DNA of 64,000 bases from Bermanella sp034111105 (lineage in GTDB: Bacteria > Pseudomonadota > Gammaproteobacteria > Pseudomonadales > Oceanobacteraceae). The DNA is taken from positions 8,069 to 72,068 of the forward strand of contig JAWUXY010000083.1 of NCBI GenBank assembly GCA_034111105.1. Direction: 5' to 3'. The notes under the pieces were generated by a model. That model saw only the letters and a list, made by a program, of their open reading frames with translations, did not search any database and had not been told where the DNA came from. Both the position numbers and the translations under genes were made by a program. Every line of letters begins with the position of its first letter. Within the stretch, counting starts at the first letter, position 1. This document shows positions 17,728-26,767 of this stretch, one piece after another.

Positions 17728-17768
17728 TTAATTGATATTTATCACTCAAAAGATGGTAATTTAATTCC

Positions 17769-18203
17769 ATGAACGATGTATTAACCAAAGATCAATGGAT
17801 TAGTTTCTATATAAATGATGCGGCTTACGCTCAGTCCATTACGACTTTGCGGGAAATCGTGCCCTATCGCCCACCAGCTTCCGTACCGGGTGCACCTCAA
17901 GAAGTTGAAGGGATCATGAATATTCGTGGTGATGTTGTCAGCGTCATTAATGGTCGCGACTTAATGAACGCCCCCAGCCATGAACCTGACGATAACAGCC
18001 GCATCCTCATCATTGAGAATGAGGGCAGTTTTATAGGCTTCAGCGTCGACCGCGTCAGCGAAATCATAGGGTTTAATAATGACCAAATTGAAGCGGGTCA
18101 TGCGGAGCACAACTTAATCAAAGGCACGGTAAATTTAGCCAATGAGTTGTTTATCGTGATTGATTTAACACAATATCAAGACGCGCAAGGTAACTATGAA
18201 TGA
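17769..18203 (+). CDS. CheW-like chemotaxis coupling protein
   Basis: This 144-residue protein is a single CheW domain, which normally links chemoreceptors to the kinase CheA through two SH3-like subdomains. The signature segments are IPTLREIVPY-like (here ITTLREIVPYRPPASVPGAP), GIMNIRGDVVSVINGRDLM and the C-terminal LFIVIDL strand. No CheA, MCP or other chemotaxis gene is nearby. Its stop overlaps the start of the first MarR gene by eight bases, so it is translationally coupled to an EctR-type regulator, which is unusual for CheW. It is divergent from ectA. Confidence 0.92.
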   Translation: MNDVLTKDQWISFYINDAAYAQSITTLREIVPYRPPASVPGAPQEVEGIMNIRGDVVSVINGRDLMNAPSHEPDDNSRILIIENEGSFIGFSVDRVSEIIGFNNDQIEAGHAEHNLIKGTVNLANELFIVIDLTQYQDAQGNYE

Positions 18204-18816
18204 CGTAAGGGAATCACAGAAAACGTTGACCTCTGGCTCTTCTCATGAGAGTCAAGCAGGTCATTTAGAGCATAGAATTGAAGAGGTTCTGGTGGCGCTG
18301 CGGCGTGTGATCCGTGCCACGGACTTACACTCAAAGCATTTAGTCAAAACTACCGGCCTAACAGCGCCTCAAATATTAATATTGCAAGCCATACGCAATA
18401 TTGGGCAGGTTACCATTGGTGAGATTGCCGCTGATGTCAGCCTATCTCAGGCCACTGTCACAACTATTTTGGATCGCTTAGAAAAACGTGGGCTGGTATA
18501 TCGTGAGCGCTCACTAACTGATAAGCGTAAAGTACATGCCCACCTAACCAAATTGGCAGACGAGATATTATTAAGCGCGCCCATTCCGTTACAAGATCAG
18601 TTAACGCGCCAATTTGGTGACTTGAAAGAATGGGAGCAAACCATGCTGATTTCATCTTTGCAGCGCGTCGCACAGATGATGGACGCCCATGAAATAGACG
18701 CCGCGCCGCTATTAGATGTAGGGGCGCTAGATCGCCTCAGTGATGCGGTCGATGATGACTTGTACCACTATGAATCTGACGAAATCCCCTTAAAGAGAAA
18801 GACCAGTAGCGCCTAA
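18196..18816 (+). CDS. MarR/EctR-type transcriptional regulator, first copy
   Basis: The protein has 206 residues with a winged-helix MarR domain (about 30-170). The recognition helix is DVSLSQATVTTILDRLEKR, and the wing is SLTDKRKVHAHLT, containing the DKRKV basic tip typical of MarR. The length, the DLHSKHL...TGLTAPQ opening and the location opposite ectABC-ask match EctR-type repressors of ectoine genes; assignment as the ectoine regulator is inference backed by the operator at 17710-17727. It has a 25-residue N-terminal extension and an acidic C-terminal tail that the second copy lacks or varies. Confidence 0.88.
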   Translation: MNDVRESQKTLTSGSSHESQAGHLEHRIEEVLVALRRVIRATDLHSKHLVKTTGLTAPQILILQAIRNIGQVTIGEIAADVSLSQATVTTILDRLEKRGLVYRERSLTDKRKVHAHLTKLADEILLSAPIPLQDQLTRQFGDLKEWEQTMLISSLQRVAQMMDAHEIDAAPLLDVGALDRLSDAVDDDLYHYESDEIPLKRKTSSA

Positions 18817-18841
18817 CTCTGGCGAAATCAACAGGCCTCTA

Positions 18842-18847
18842 TATAAT
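18842..18847 (+). promoter_or_regulatory. Candidate -10 box for the second MarR gene
   Basis: A perfect TATAAT lies 26 bases after the stop of the first MarR gene and 13 bases before the farthest possible start of the second. No good -35 hexamer is visible at 16-18 bases. If used, transcription would begin near 18853, which would favour the TTG at 18879 as the translation start. Confidence 0.35.
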
Positions 18848-18854
18848 AGCTCTT

Positions 18855-19400
18855 TTGCACATACGTAGAGACAAACCTTTGAACCAGATTGACCAAGTAT
18901 TGGTTGCCTTACGCCGAGTGATTCGAGCCACCGATTTACACTCTAAGCATTTAGCGAAAACCACGGGACTCACGGCGCCGCAGATATTATTACTGCAAGC
19001 AATTCGTGATAACGATAATGTCACCATAGGCGAATTAGCCAATGACATTAGCCTAAGCCAAGCAACAGTGACCACTATTTTGGACCGCCTAGAAAAACGT
19101 AAACTGGTCTGCCGTGAGCGCTCGACAACCGATAAGCGTAAAGTGCATACGTATTTAACGGATCTAGGTATTGAGATCCTGAAAGATGCGCCCATGCCAT
19201 TGCAAGATCACTTCACGCGTCAGTTTGGGGACTTACAAGAGTGGGAACAAACCATGATTATCTCGTCGTTGCAGCGCGTCGCTCAAATGATGGATGCTCA
19301 GCACATTGATGCCTCACCTGTATTAGATATTGGCACGCTTGACCGCCAAGGTAGCACTGCAGAAAAAATCGAAGCCTACGACAACAAACCTCAACCATAA
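18855..19400 (+). CDS. MarR/EctR-type transcriptional regulator, second copy
   Basis: This is a close paralogue of the preceding gene. The MarR domain is nearly the same, with recognition helix DISLSQATVTTILDRLEKR, wing TTDKRKVHTYL and the shared QRVAQMMDA end. There is no good ATG start. The longest frame begins at TTG 18855 (181 residues), while TTG 18879 would start at LNQIDQVL, the point where the two paralogues begin to align, giving 173 residues. The two copies sit in tandem, 38 bases apart, and clearly arose by duplication with later divergence at silent sites. Whether both bind the ect operator is unknown. Confidence 0.87.
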   Translation: MHIRRDKPLNQIDQVLVALRRVIRATDLHSKHLAKTTGLTAPQILLLQAIRDNDNVTIGELANDISLSQATVTTILDRLEKRKLVCRERSTTDKRKVHTYLTDLGIEILKDAPMPLQDHFTRQFGDLQEWEQTMIISSLQRVAQMMDAQHIDASPVLDIGTLDRQGSTAEKIEAYDNKPQP

Positions 19401-19405
19401 TTCAC

Positions 19406-19425
19406 CCACTGATGACTCTCAGTGG
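19406..19425. terminator. Weak hairpin between convergent MarR and alkaline phosphatase genes
   Basis: CCACTGA and TCAGTGG form a seven-pair stem with a TGACTC loop in the 35-base gap between stops. There is no T tract, so terminator function is uncertain. Confidence 0.35.
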
Positions 19426-19435
19426 TGGTTATCGA

Positions 19436-21088
19436 TTACCGCAATGCATTGCTGGCTTTTGCCGAAAGATTGCCAGCATGATTCATAATATGAAAAATAA
19501 CACTCTGCTCATGCACACCCGTCACTAAGTGAGCACCCGGGCCTTGTGCATAAATACCGACGTCTTCTCCCCCATGGGTTTCTGATTCAAGTGGCACGAG
19601 GGCTTCTTGATGAAAACCAGACGCTTGTGTATCAACTTCAGTTAAATCCTTTCGACCCGTGATCGCGCCTTTCTTATCACCGTAAACGCTATCACTGTCG
19701 GTTTTATTGGCATTATCACGATGACCCAAACCATTCATGTAACCCAAAGTCGTATACGGCAAATCATCATCGGCAAGCGCATAGTCAGATGAGCCAACAT
19801 TAATCACCTTACCTAGAATGGGATTGCCTCGCCTAGGGTAGCCCGCCATCGTAAACACGTGACTGTGATCCGCCGTCACGATAATTAGCGTTTCGGTATC
19901 ACGGGTGGCATCCACTGCCGCCTGCACGGCATTGGATAATTCAATGGCATCGCTGAGTGCATTATAGGCATTACCTGCATGATGGCCGTGATCAATACGC
20001 CCCGCTTCAACGGTTAAGAAAAACCCTTTATCGTTTTTATCCAGTAGCTCAATAGCGGTTTTGGTCATTTCACTTAGGGAGGGCTCGCCTGCCACATCAT
20101 TTTTACGATCAGCCTCATAACGCATATGGCTTTCATTGAACAAAGCAAAAACATGGGGCGTGCTTTGCACGTTTATCGCATCGAAGCCCGCTTGATCCAT
20201 AACGTACTGGCCATCTGGGTATTGCTGTTGCCACTGTGCTATTAAATTACGACCATCAGTACGATCACCTTCAATGCCACTGTTTTTTTCAGTTGAATTT
20301 TGTGAGGCGTCTTTTGCTAAGAAATGGCGACGCCCGCCACCCATCACAACTTCAAGACCGTCTACATCTAAACCGTCAAAACGGCTTTCTAGGTTATGCT
20401 CAAAGTACACCAGTTGCTCTGCGATATCTTTGCAACCCGCCTTCACGGCTAATAGCGGCATGTCCGATATATCTTCCCAATCACGGTTAGGACTTTTTGC
20501 ATAGGTTGAGGCAGGGGTTGCATGGGTAATACGGGCCGTTGTAACAATGCCCGTGCTCATGCCGGCAATTTCAGCTAACTCTAATGCCGTTAATAACTCG
20601 TTACCTGCCATTGACGCGCAGTCGTTATAGACAACACCTTCGGCAACACCAATGACCCCAGCATCGGTTTTTACACCCGTCACCATTGCCGTCATTGTTC
20701 CGGCTGAATCCGGTGTTTGCGCATCAACATTATACGTTTTAGATAAACCTGAAAACGCAAAACGGCCAAAACTTAATTGATTTTCTTCACCTGTTTGACC
20801 ACGTCGTTGCCCTTCAAAAATACGCGCGGCGGTCACGGTCGAGATCCCCATGCCATCACCCACAAATAAAATGATATTTTTGGCACTGCCTTTATTATTA
20901 TTGATGGCCTGATGATGCTGAATAGCCGCGTCTATTTTATCTTGCCCACTCACAAACCAAACATTAGAAGACTGCTGATTAAGGTTGACCAAAGCATCAA
21001 GTTTGCCATCCGAGGAATCTTTTTTACTGCACGCAGTTATCAGCAATACAGAAAACATAACCGTAACAAAAGGAAAAAATGAGCGCAT
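19436..21088 (-). CDS. Alkaline phosphatase, lipoprotein form
   Basis: This PhoA-superfamily metalloenzyme hydrolyses phosphomonoesters in the periplasm. Visible active-site parts are the first metal Asp in LFVGDGMG, the nucleophile Ser in TPDSAGTMTAMV, the RIDHGHHAGN metal cluster and the ADHSH motif. The N terminus MRSFFPFVTVMFSVLLITAC is a lipoprotein signal with the acylated Cys at residue 20, so the enzyme is probably tethered to a membrane. I use the ATG at 21088 (AAAGG eight bases upstream) rather than the longest frame, whose extra 54 residues overlap the MgtC gene and look non-native. The length is about 550, near that of other monomeric marine alkaline phosphatases. Confidence 0.93.
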   Translation of the reverse strand: MRSFFPFVTVMFSVLLITACSKKDSSDGKLDALVNLNQQSSNVWFVSGQDKIDAAIQHHQAINNNKGSAKNIILFVGDGMGISTVTAARIFEGQRRGQTGEENQLSFGRFAFSGLSKTYNVDAQTPDSAGTMTAMVTGVKTDAGVIGVAEGVVYNDCASMAGNELLTALELAEIAGMSTGIVTTARITHATPASTYAKSPNRDWEDISDMPLLAVKAGCKDIAEQLVYFEHNLESRFDGLDVDGLEVVMGGGRRHFLAKDASQNSTEKNSGIEGDRTDGRNLIAQWQQQYPDGQYVMDQAGFDAINVQSTPHVFALFNESHMRYEADRKNDVAGEPSLSEMTKTAIELLDKNDKGFFLTVEAGRIDHGHHAGNAYNALSDAIELSNAVQAAVDATRDTETLIIVTADHSHVFTMAGYPRRGNPILGKVINVGSSDYALADDDLPYTTLGYMNGLGHRDNANKTDSDSVYGDKKGAITGRKDLTEVDTQASGFHQEALVPLESETHGGEDVGIYAQGPGAHLVTGVHEQSVIFHIMNHAGNLSAKASNALR

Positions 21089-21203
21089 AAGCAAACCTTT
21101 GATAAGTCTTATTATGAGTAACGTGCCCGGGCACAATATGCATAAATTAAATGAAGAGCATACACTATAAAAAAATAGTATACGAAAGCGAGATAAATAA
21201 TAT

Positions 21204-21647
21204 TTATTTACGTTTAGCTTTAAAGTTTTGAACCTTACTGTGCACTCCACGACTGAGCGTGCGTGTATTTTCTTCTAGTAAATCGACACCCCAAAGAATA
21301 AGCACCACCACAAACGATAATTTGATGGCTTCTAACAAATGATTGGTTGAGATCATAACGCCAATGGCCGCTAGCACCCAGATGGTGGCTGCGGATGTCA
21401 CCCCCACCACCGACCCGTCTTTCGCCAACATAACACCAGCGCCCAAAAAACCGATACCGGTAATCACTTGCCCAACCACACGAGAAGGGTCAACCACAGA
21501 GCCTTCTAATAAAAAAGCGGTGGATAAAAACAAGTACGTACCCAAAATAATTAACGCCGAGGTACGAATCCCCACGGGCTTACCTCTTAGCTGGCGCTCA
21601 AGGCCGATAATGGTGGCGCAAAAAATAGCACTGCCAATGGCTGGCAA
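21204..21647 (-). CDS. MgtC/SapB family membrane protein with a disrupted 5' end
   Basis: The 147-residue frame has the MgtC N-terminal membrane domain: IIGLERQLRGKPVGIRTSALIILGTYLF, cited as residues 14-41, then GVITGIGFLGAG-like residues and VGVTSAATIWVLAAIGV, with four or five membrane helices. There is no ATG; the frame opens at TTG 21647, directly after an in-frame TAG. In the neighbouring frame, an ATG at 21685, seven bases after the ptsP stop, encodes MEWETLFSIEPYS, which would join smoothly to the TTG codon (LPAIGS) if one base were restored. So either the gene has a one-base deletion, or the assembly has an error, or translation now restarts at TTG. Such proteins are poorly understood; some modulate Mg or phosphate homeostasis. 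Confidence 0.75.
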   Translation of the reverse strand: MPAIGSAIFCATIIGLERQLRGKPVGIRTSALIILGTYLFLSTAFLLEGSVVDPSRVVGQVITGIGFLGAGVMLAKDGSVVGVTSAATIWVLAAIGVMISTNHLLEAIKLSFVVVLILWGVDLLEENTRTLSRGVHSKVQNFKAKRK

Positions 21648-21691
21648 CTATAAGGCTCTATAGAGAATAACGTTTCCCACTCCATATAAGG

Positions 21692-23947
21692 CTATGACTC
21701 CACGACCTGTTGGTTTCGCATGAATTCATGGAATCCAATTTGCTCTAAATGTTCATTGACCAGCGCACGTATCGCGTCATTACTTTCTAATGTGAGTGCC
21801 TGACGCAATAACTGCTGACTGTCTACTAGCGACATACTGCGAATTAAGTATTTAATTTTTGGCAACTTCGCAGCGCTCATGGATAAACGCTTGATCCCCA
21901 TGCCCATCAACAGCACAAGCGCAATGGGATCTGCTGCCATCTCACCACATAAACTTAAGTTCAAATTATGGCTGCGCGCAAGATCTACAATCCGTTTTAC
22001 TTCATGCAAAACCGCAGGGTGTACATGATCATAACGATCCGCCACTTGGGCATTATTACGATCAAGGGCCAGTAAGTACTGACTTAAATCGTTTGAACCG
22101 ATAGAAATAAAGTCGATGTATTTCGCCCAAAATGGAATCTGAGAAATCGCCGCAGGCACTTCAATCATTACACCCACTTTAGGACGACTAACCGTCATGC
22201 CCTCTTCTGCCAGCTGAGCAAGGGCGTCCTCTAATAACTCTAAAAATGTGGTCACCTCAGACGTTGAAATCACCATGGGTAAGAGTATGTGTAAATTATC
22301 TTGACCACTGGCCGCACGAATCATCGCGCGCACTTGCGTCATTAGCAGTTGGATATTATCAAGCGTGAACCGAATTCCGCGCCAGCCAAGTGCCGGATTT
22401 TCTTCATGGTGAATAGGAAAATAAGGCAGCTGTTTATCACCCCCAATATCGAGGGTGCGCATATACACCGGTTTATTTTCGTACGCGTGCAATACACGTT
22501 CATATACTTGAACTTGTTCGTCTTCGTTAGGAAAACTATCGCGCACCATGAACGGGATTTCAGTGCGGTATAAACCCACACCTTCTGCACCGCTTTTTAA
22601 ACCCGGTGTAATATCAGCTAACAAACCCGTATTGGTAAAAAGCTCAAACGTATGGCCGTCTGTTGTTTGAGCAGGTACATCTTTTAATAACGATAATTGT
22701 TTTTTTAAGCTTTTTTCTTTTTGAACTAATTTTTTAAATTCATCCGCGACAACATCACTCGGGTACAAAATAATTTGCCCTTCGTTGCCATCTACAATAA
22801 CGCGATCGTCATTGGCTAAGCCTTTTAAAATACCAATGCCCATCACCGCAGGAATACCCATGGCATTAGCCAATACGGATGTATGAGAAAGACTTGAGCC
22901 TTCAAAACACACAATACCCGCTAACTTATTCACAGGCACCGCTGCCATATCCGATACACTGACTTGTATACCCACTAACACAACCGGGCCATCAATCAGG
23001 CTAACGTCAATACCTTTTGCGCCGCGCCATGAGTTATATAACTTGTTACCCAAATGTAAAATGTCTTCGGCTCGTGCACGAAAATACGCATCGTCCATCG
23101 CATGAAAAATTTCAGAGTAATGATTAATGGCAAGTTTTAACGCGTAAGGCAGCCAATGGCCCAGCCGAATCTCTTGAATAACTTTATCGATTAACGCTTG
23201 GTCTGCCAGTAGCATTTTATAGGCATCAAAAATCGCCGAAACGGAATCGGGCATATCAGACCCCAATGCTACTTGCTCATTTTTAATATCGTGCTTAACC
23301 GTCTCTAATAATTGATGCAAACTTTCAATGGTCGCGTCAATATCTTTGCATTCAGCATCAGGAACCGTATTCAATTCACCGCTTAGACATAGCCGAACAT
23401 TACCAATACCAATACCTGGCGCGCCCTTGATGCCCATATAGCGATCATTCTGATCTTCAATTTTAGATTCCATTGGAATATCAGAAACAATCAAGGCTAA
23501 CTGTGACGCCAAGGCGACTAAAAAACCTTCACTTTCTTTATCAAGCAGTTCAGCTTGACGGCTTTGTACAACCAGCACCCCGATGACCTTACCAAACAGA
23601 ACTAACGGCACACCGCAAAAGCTAACGAATTTTTCTTCTTGGGTTTGAGGCAGGTAAAAATAGTAATCATGGGCCGCTGCTTCTTTAACATTCACAGGGT
23701 GGCGGCTTTTTGCGACCAACCCCACGAGGCCTTTACCATGGGGAATCATCACCGAACTTTTATAGCTCAATCCATGACTGGCAAGTAACACCATATTTTG
23801 ATCAGAATTGGCTCGATACAAACTGCACACATCCGATTGAATAACATCACTGATGGAATCCACAATTAATCTCACCTGCTGAGCCGGTGATTCAGCAAGG
23901 GCCACCTGCTGAACAATACGTGTTAATTGTAAGATGGTGTTATTCAT
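21692..23947 (-). CDS. ptsP: Phosphoenolpyruvate-protein phosphotransferase PtsP (EI-Ntr)
   Basis: EI-Ntr takes phosphate from phosphoenolpyruvate and passes it to NPr in the nitrogen PTS, a regulatory relay. The 751-residue protein has an N-terminal GAF domain (about 20-165) and the EI N-domain with the phospho-His in GSSLSHTSVLANA (about residue 352). A C-terminal PEP-binding TIM barrel carries LYRTEIPFM, GSNDLSQYLLALDR and the catalytic Cys in LSLCGEMA. The start is the second ATG of the frame, preceded by GAGATC. The usual upstream neighbour nudH/rppH is absent here; a peptidase gene precedes it by 69 bases and the MgtC gene follows seven bases after the stop. Confidence 0.95.
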   Translation of the reverse strand: MNNTILQLTRIVQQVALAESPAQQVRLIVDSISDVIQSDVCSLYRANSDQNMVLLASHGLSYKSSVMIPHGKGLVGLVAKSRHPVNVKEAAAHDYYFYLPQTQEEKFVSFCGVPLVLFGKVIGVLVVQSRQAELLDKESEGFLVALASQLALIVSDIPMESKIEDQNDRYMGIKGAPGIGIGNVRLCLSGELNTVPDAECKDIDATIESLHQLLETVKHDIKNEQVALGSDMPDSVSAIFDAYKMLLADQALIDKVIQEIRLGHWLPYALKLAINHYSEIFHAMDDAYFRARAEDILHLGNKLYNSWRGAKGIDVSLIDGPVVLVGIQVSVSDMAAVPVNKLAGIVCFEGSSLSHTSVLANAMGIPAVMGIGILKGLANDDRVIVDGNEGQIILYPSDVVADEFKKLVQKEKSLKKQLSLLKDVPAQTTDGHTFELFTNTGLLADITPGLKSGAEGVGLYRTEIPFMVRDSFPNEDEQVQVYERVLHAYENKPVYMRTLDIGGDKQLPYFPIHHEENPALGWRGIRFTLDNIQLLMTQVRAMIRAASGQDNLHILLPMVISTSEVTTFLELLEDALAQLAEEGMTVSRPKVGVMIEVPAAISQIPFWAKYIDFISIGSNDLSQYLLALDRNNAQVADRYDHVHPAVLHEVKRIVDLARSHNLNLSLCGEMAADPIALVLLMGMGIKRLSMSAAKLPKIKYLIRSMSLVDSQQLLRQALTLESNDAIRALVNEHLEQIGFHEFMRNQQVVES

Positions 23948-24016
23948 AACGATCTCAAAAAAGTAAACGACACTTGCCAAAACTAAGCTGGCAAGTGTAG
24001 CAGTTTTTAACGTATT

Positions 24017-25096
24017 TTATTGACCAAGCTCGCACAACGAACTTAACAGCGCCAGAAATGCCGCGACTGAAGGCTTAGGCGCCGTTTCAGACAAAGTATG
24101 GTAGCCCGATGTTGGTATCTGTAATGTGGTACCGTCAACCAAACCATTTGATGCCGAAATAATTCGCCCTAATTCAGTGGACCCCATAGAGTGTGGCGAC
24201 TCACCTTTTGCAACCAGTTCTTTGTTTAACTTTTCGACGTAAGCATCTTTAAATAAATAACTAATCCCCAATTGCTCACATGTATTTTCTAGTTTTTTAG
24301 TCAACGCTTCATTGAACGGTGCATTAGCATCTTGGTGACGCAACACTAAATGCTGGGCACTGGCTGCTTCGATATCTGGAAACGGACTCGTATCCACCAC
24401 AATTAGCTGGTTGGTCGAACCACCAAAGCGACGGAACCATTCCAATAAATAACGCCAGCTTTTACCAGCCTCTTCTTGAGCCGTAAAAAATGCGGTGCCT
24501 TGAAAGCCACGTTCGAACAAATACACCAATGCTGCCGCCGTCAATACATTATCTAACTGACCTGCAATAGTGTTGGGTTGTATTTTTAATTTATCACTAA
24601 AAGCGACAGGGGTACCCGCAACCAGGTGCTCTAACCCGTCAAGTTCGAAGATCAGATTATTACGATATTCACAAATATAGGCATTCACAATATCGCCACG
24701 GCCACGGTAAGCACCAGACCATGGCTCATACGCGTATACCGATTCATTTTGAAAGCGGTATACAATTTTTTTCATCAGCTGTTCGGCCACTGAATTACCA
24801 AGCAAATCAGATCGAGCACCTGAGACAAACGCCGCGTATTGAAATTCATTAGGGCCAGTACACATCAAGCCATGGCGATCTATGTGGGCTGAAAACATCA
24901 AGCTATCGGGGTCATTACCTTGGGCCACTAACAAGCCTTCATACCACGTCACTTTAGCGCCACGTTCTTCTAATTCACGCTGTAACACTCGAAAGAAAGA
25001 ATGCTCGGCCCCCACCACACTTGGGTTTCGTAACAGGGATGACAATAGGTCGAGAAAGCCATCGGGAATGTCGTTGTCAGTAAAAGGATTCGTCAT
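24017..25096 (-). CDS. M42/M20-like zinc aminopeptidase
   Basis: This protein of about 359 residues resembles M42/M20 co-catalytic zinc peptidases. The first metal motif is FSAHIDRHGLM, the central bridging/catalytic acids are in FFTAQEEAGKSWRY, and a further metal Asp is likely in IVVDTSPFPD. A C-terminal His is in SGYHTLSE. It should trim peptides or related amides in the cytosol. Three in-frame ATG codons lie at 25138, 25108 and 25096; only the last has even a weak GGA upstream, so I use it, with doubt. The substrate and exact subfamily cannot be settled by eye. Confidence 0.8.
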   Translation of the reverse strand: MTNPFTDNDIPDGFLDLLSSLLRNPSVVGAEHSFFRVLQRELEERGAKVTWYEGLLVAQGNDPDSLMFSAHIDRHGLMCTGPNEFQYAAFVSGARSDLLGNSVAEQLMKKIVYRFQNESVYAYEPWSGAYRGRGDIVNAYICEYRNNLIFELDGLEHLVAGTPVAFSDKLKIQPNTIAGQLDNVLTAAALVYLFERGFQGTAFFTAQEEAGKSWRYLLEWFRRFGGSTNQLIVVDTSPFPDIEAASAQHLVLRHQDANAPFNEALTKKLENTCEQLGISYLFKDAYVEKLNKELVAKGESPHSMGSTELGRIISASNGLVDGTTLQIPTSGYHTLSETAPKPSVAAFLALLSSLCELGQ

Positions 25097-25384
25097 TAAC
25101 GTGTCCATTAAAATATGAATGACATGGCAATCCGCCATAATGCGCTAGATATCACTGTTCAAGGGGTTTGACAACAAAAATCGGCCCATTGTGATCATGG
25201 TAATCAGTATGCCTATTACCAGTTTAGTCGATTACACCGCTCATGCCCCTAAAGCGCATTTCAGCGAACAAGTTAGGATATTTCACGCTAAATACACTAC
25301 AATGGTGGCCGTTTATTAATGGGCTTTCGCCCTACTCATATTTAGGCCTCTGTCGATGCGGGCCTGCTACTTTAATGGTGATCC

Positions 25385-25726
25385 ATGTCCAAATTCTTCT
25401 ACAAAGGCAAATCAATGAAAAAGCCGGTTAATAATAGCCCCGGCTTTGAGATCAATAAAACCGTTCGTCTGGGTACCGATAAAGCACCTGCGAACATCAG
25501 CGTACAAACAGAAGAGCGTAAATTAGAACTGGTCAGTGTGTTTGAGCAAAATGGCTGGGCCAGCATTATTACTGTGACACCCGACGTAGAAGAAGATATT
25601 CGAGACCTGGATATTCTACTGGGCAAACAAGAAGCCGCCAGTGCCGTTAGCCAAAAACAGGCTAGCCGTAATGAGCCATGCCCATGTGGTAGTGGTAAAA
25701 AATACAAAAAATGCTGCGCCGCTTAA
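25385..25726 (+). CDS. SEC-C motif protein (PBPRA1643-type SWIM/SEC-C family)
   Basis: The protein has 113 residues. The last 22 residues are a SEC-C zinc motif, with RNEPCPCGSGKKYKKCC providing a CxC...CC set like the SecA tail. The front half (FFYKGKSMKKP... and the LELVSVFEQNGWASIITV segment) matches the short family of SEC-C proteins common in marine gammaproteobacteria. The function is unknown; the zinc knuckle suggests binding to SecB, ribosomes or nucleic acid. The upstream 240-base gap shows a GGGC/GCCC hairpin at about 25321-25332 and a possible TACAAT -10 box, but no other gene I can support. Confidence 0.85.
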   Translation: MSKFFYKGKSMKKPVNNSPGFEINKTVRLGTDKAPANISVQTEERKLELVSVFEQNGWASIITVTPDVEEDIRDLDILLGKQEAASAVSQKQASRNEPCPCGSGKKYKKCCAA

Positions 25727-25737
25727 AATAGTACAAT

Positions 25738-25769
25738 TAAAGTCAGCTAGCGTTAGCTGGCTTTGACTT
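25738..25769. terminator. Hairpin between convergent SEC-C and AraC genes
   Basis: TCAGCTA and TTAGCTGG pair around a short GCG loop, with an outer AAAGTC/GACTTT layer interrupted by a bulge. It lies in the 42-base gap between stops. It is a likely but imperfect shared terminator. Confidence 0.4.
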
Positions 25770-26767
25770 TAAGCCAATAACTCGGCTCTGACACTGCCAT
25801 ACACTTTAGGGTTAACCCCAAAGTTGGCTTTAAAAAACTTACGAAAACTCGCCTGCGACTGAAACCCCAAACAAGCGGCTACATCCTCTAAACTATAATC
25901 TCGCTGATACAAACACACCTTCACTAATTCTCGCCTAACGACTTGACACATTAAAGAATAAGAACTGCCCTCTGAGCTTAATCGCTTTTGTAATCCTCGC
26001 GGTGAAATATTAAGTGCATTCGCTAAATGCTGCCCATTAAAGCTGGCGGGGAAATCTCGCATTAATTGGCTCAATGTTCGATATTTAAAATTTTGTTGAC
26101 GCTTAACCTGCTGCCAAACCTCATTGGCTTTTGTTAGATACACATCGTGCAAACACTCATTTGCACTCAATAACGGTAATGGCTCGATCTTACGATCAAA
26201 TACTATCATCGATAAGGGTGCATCAAACTCAACTTCACAATTAAACAGAGTTTGGTATTCATTGGCATAACTCGGTCTAGGGTAATCAAAATACAGTTTT
26301 ATCGGCTTAATTGGCTCATCAACTAAATCTAATAATATATTTAAGCAAAAACTATAAAACGTTTCGCTACAAAATCGCTTGTGTGCAGAACCAATGGATT
26401 GCTCATAGGGAAAACACAAGGCAATCGAAATTTGTTTTTCATTTTTATACAGTAATGGGAACGGTTTCAAATTTAAACGCGGATAAAATTCAACCAATGT
26501 ATTTAAACCATCTATTACGTTTTTAGACGTGGCGATTAATCGTGAAAAATCACATGCATTTATTGGCTTAACATGGCGACCGAACTCAAGCCCTATACTC
26601 GAACTTGGGCACTGTTCATATGCACTTATTATTAAGCGATGAAAGTTTCTGACTGAATCAAAATCAGAGTGCTTATCATTATCAAGTTTTAAGCTTGGAA
26701 TCTTTTTAATCGTTGGGTCTTTACTCATGACTTCGAGTAAGAGACGAAAATAAATATCACTAAACAT
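25769..26767 (-). CDS. AraC family regulator (OruR/ArgR-like long form)
   Basis: The 332-residue protein has an N-terminal domain of the arabinose-binding-like type found in ornithine/virulence AraC regulators (about 10-200, with GLEFGRHVKPINACDFSRL). A C-terminal AraC HTH pair (about 230-328) ends SQASFRKFFKANFGVNPKVY. The effector is unknown. It is divergent from the lipase-chaperone-like gene across 271 bases, so it may control that gene and the secreted SGNH hydrolase beyond it. Direct repeats of GTTCGCA eleven bases apart lie in that gap and are candidates for its operator. Confidence 0.88.
   Translation of the reverse strand: MFSDIYFRLLLEVMSKDPTIKKIPSLKLDNDKHSDFDSVRNFHRLIISAYEQCPSSSIGLEFGRHVKPINACDFSRLIATSKNVIDGLNTLVEFYPRLNLKPFPLLYKNEKQISIALCFPYEQSIGSAHKRFCSETFYSFCLNILLDLVDEPIKPIKLYFDYPRPSYANEYQTLFNCEVEFDAPLSMIVFDRKIEPLPLLSANECLHDVYLTKANEVWQQVKRQQNFKYRTLSQLMRDFPASFNGQHLANALNISPRGLQKRLSSEGSSYSLMCQVVRRELVKVCLYQRDYSLEDVAACLGFQSQASFRKFFKANFGVNPKVYGSVRAELLA

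Noticed and set aside
25243..25431. 62-residue open frame ahead of the SEC-C gene
   Set aside because: It overlaps the SEC-C start in another frame, has no Shine-Dalgarno and no recognisable protein pattern.
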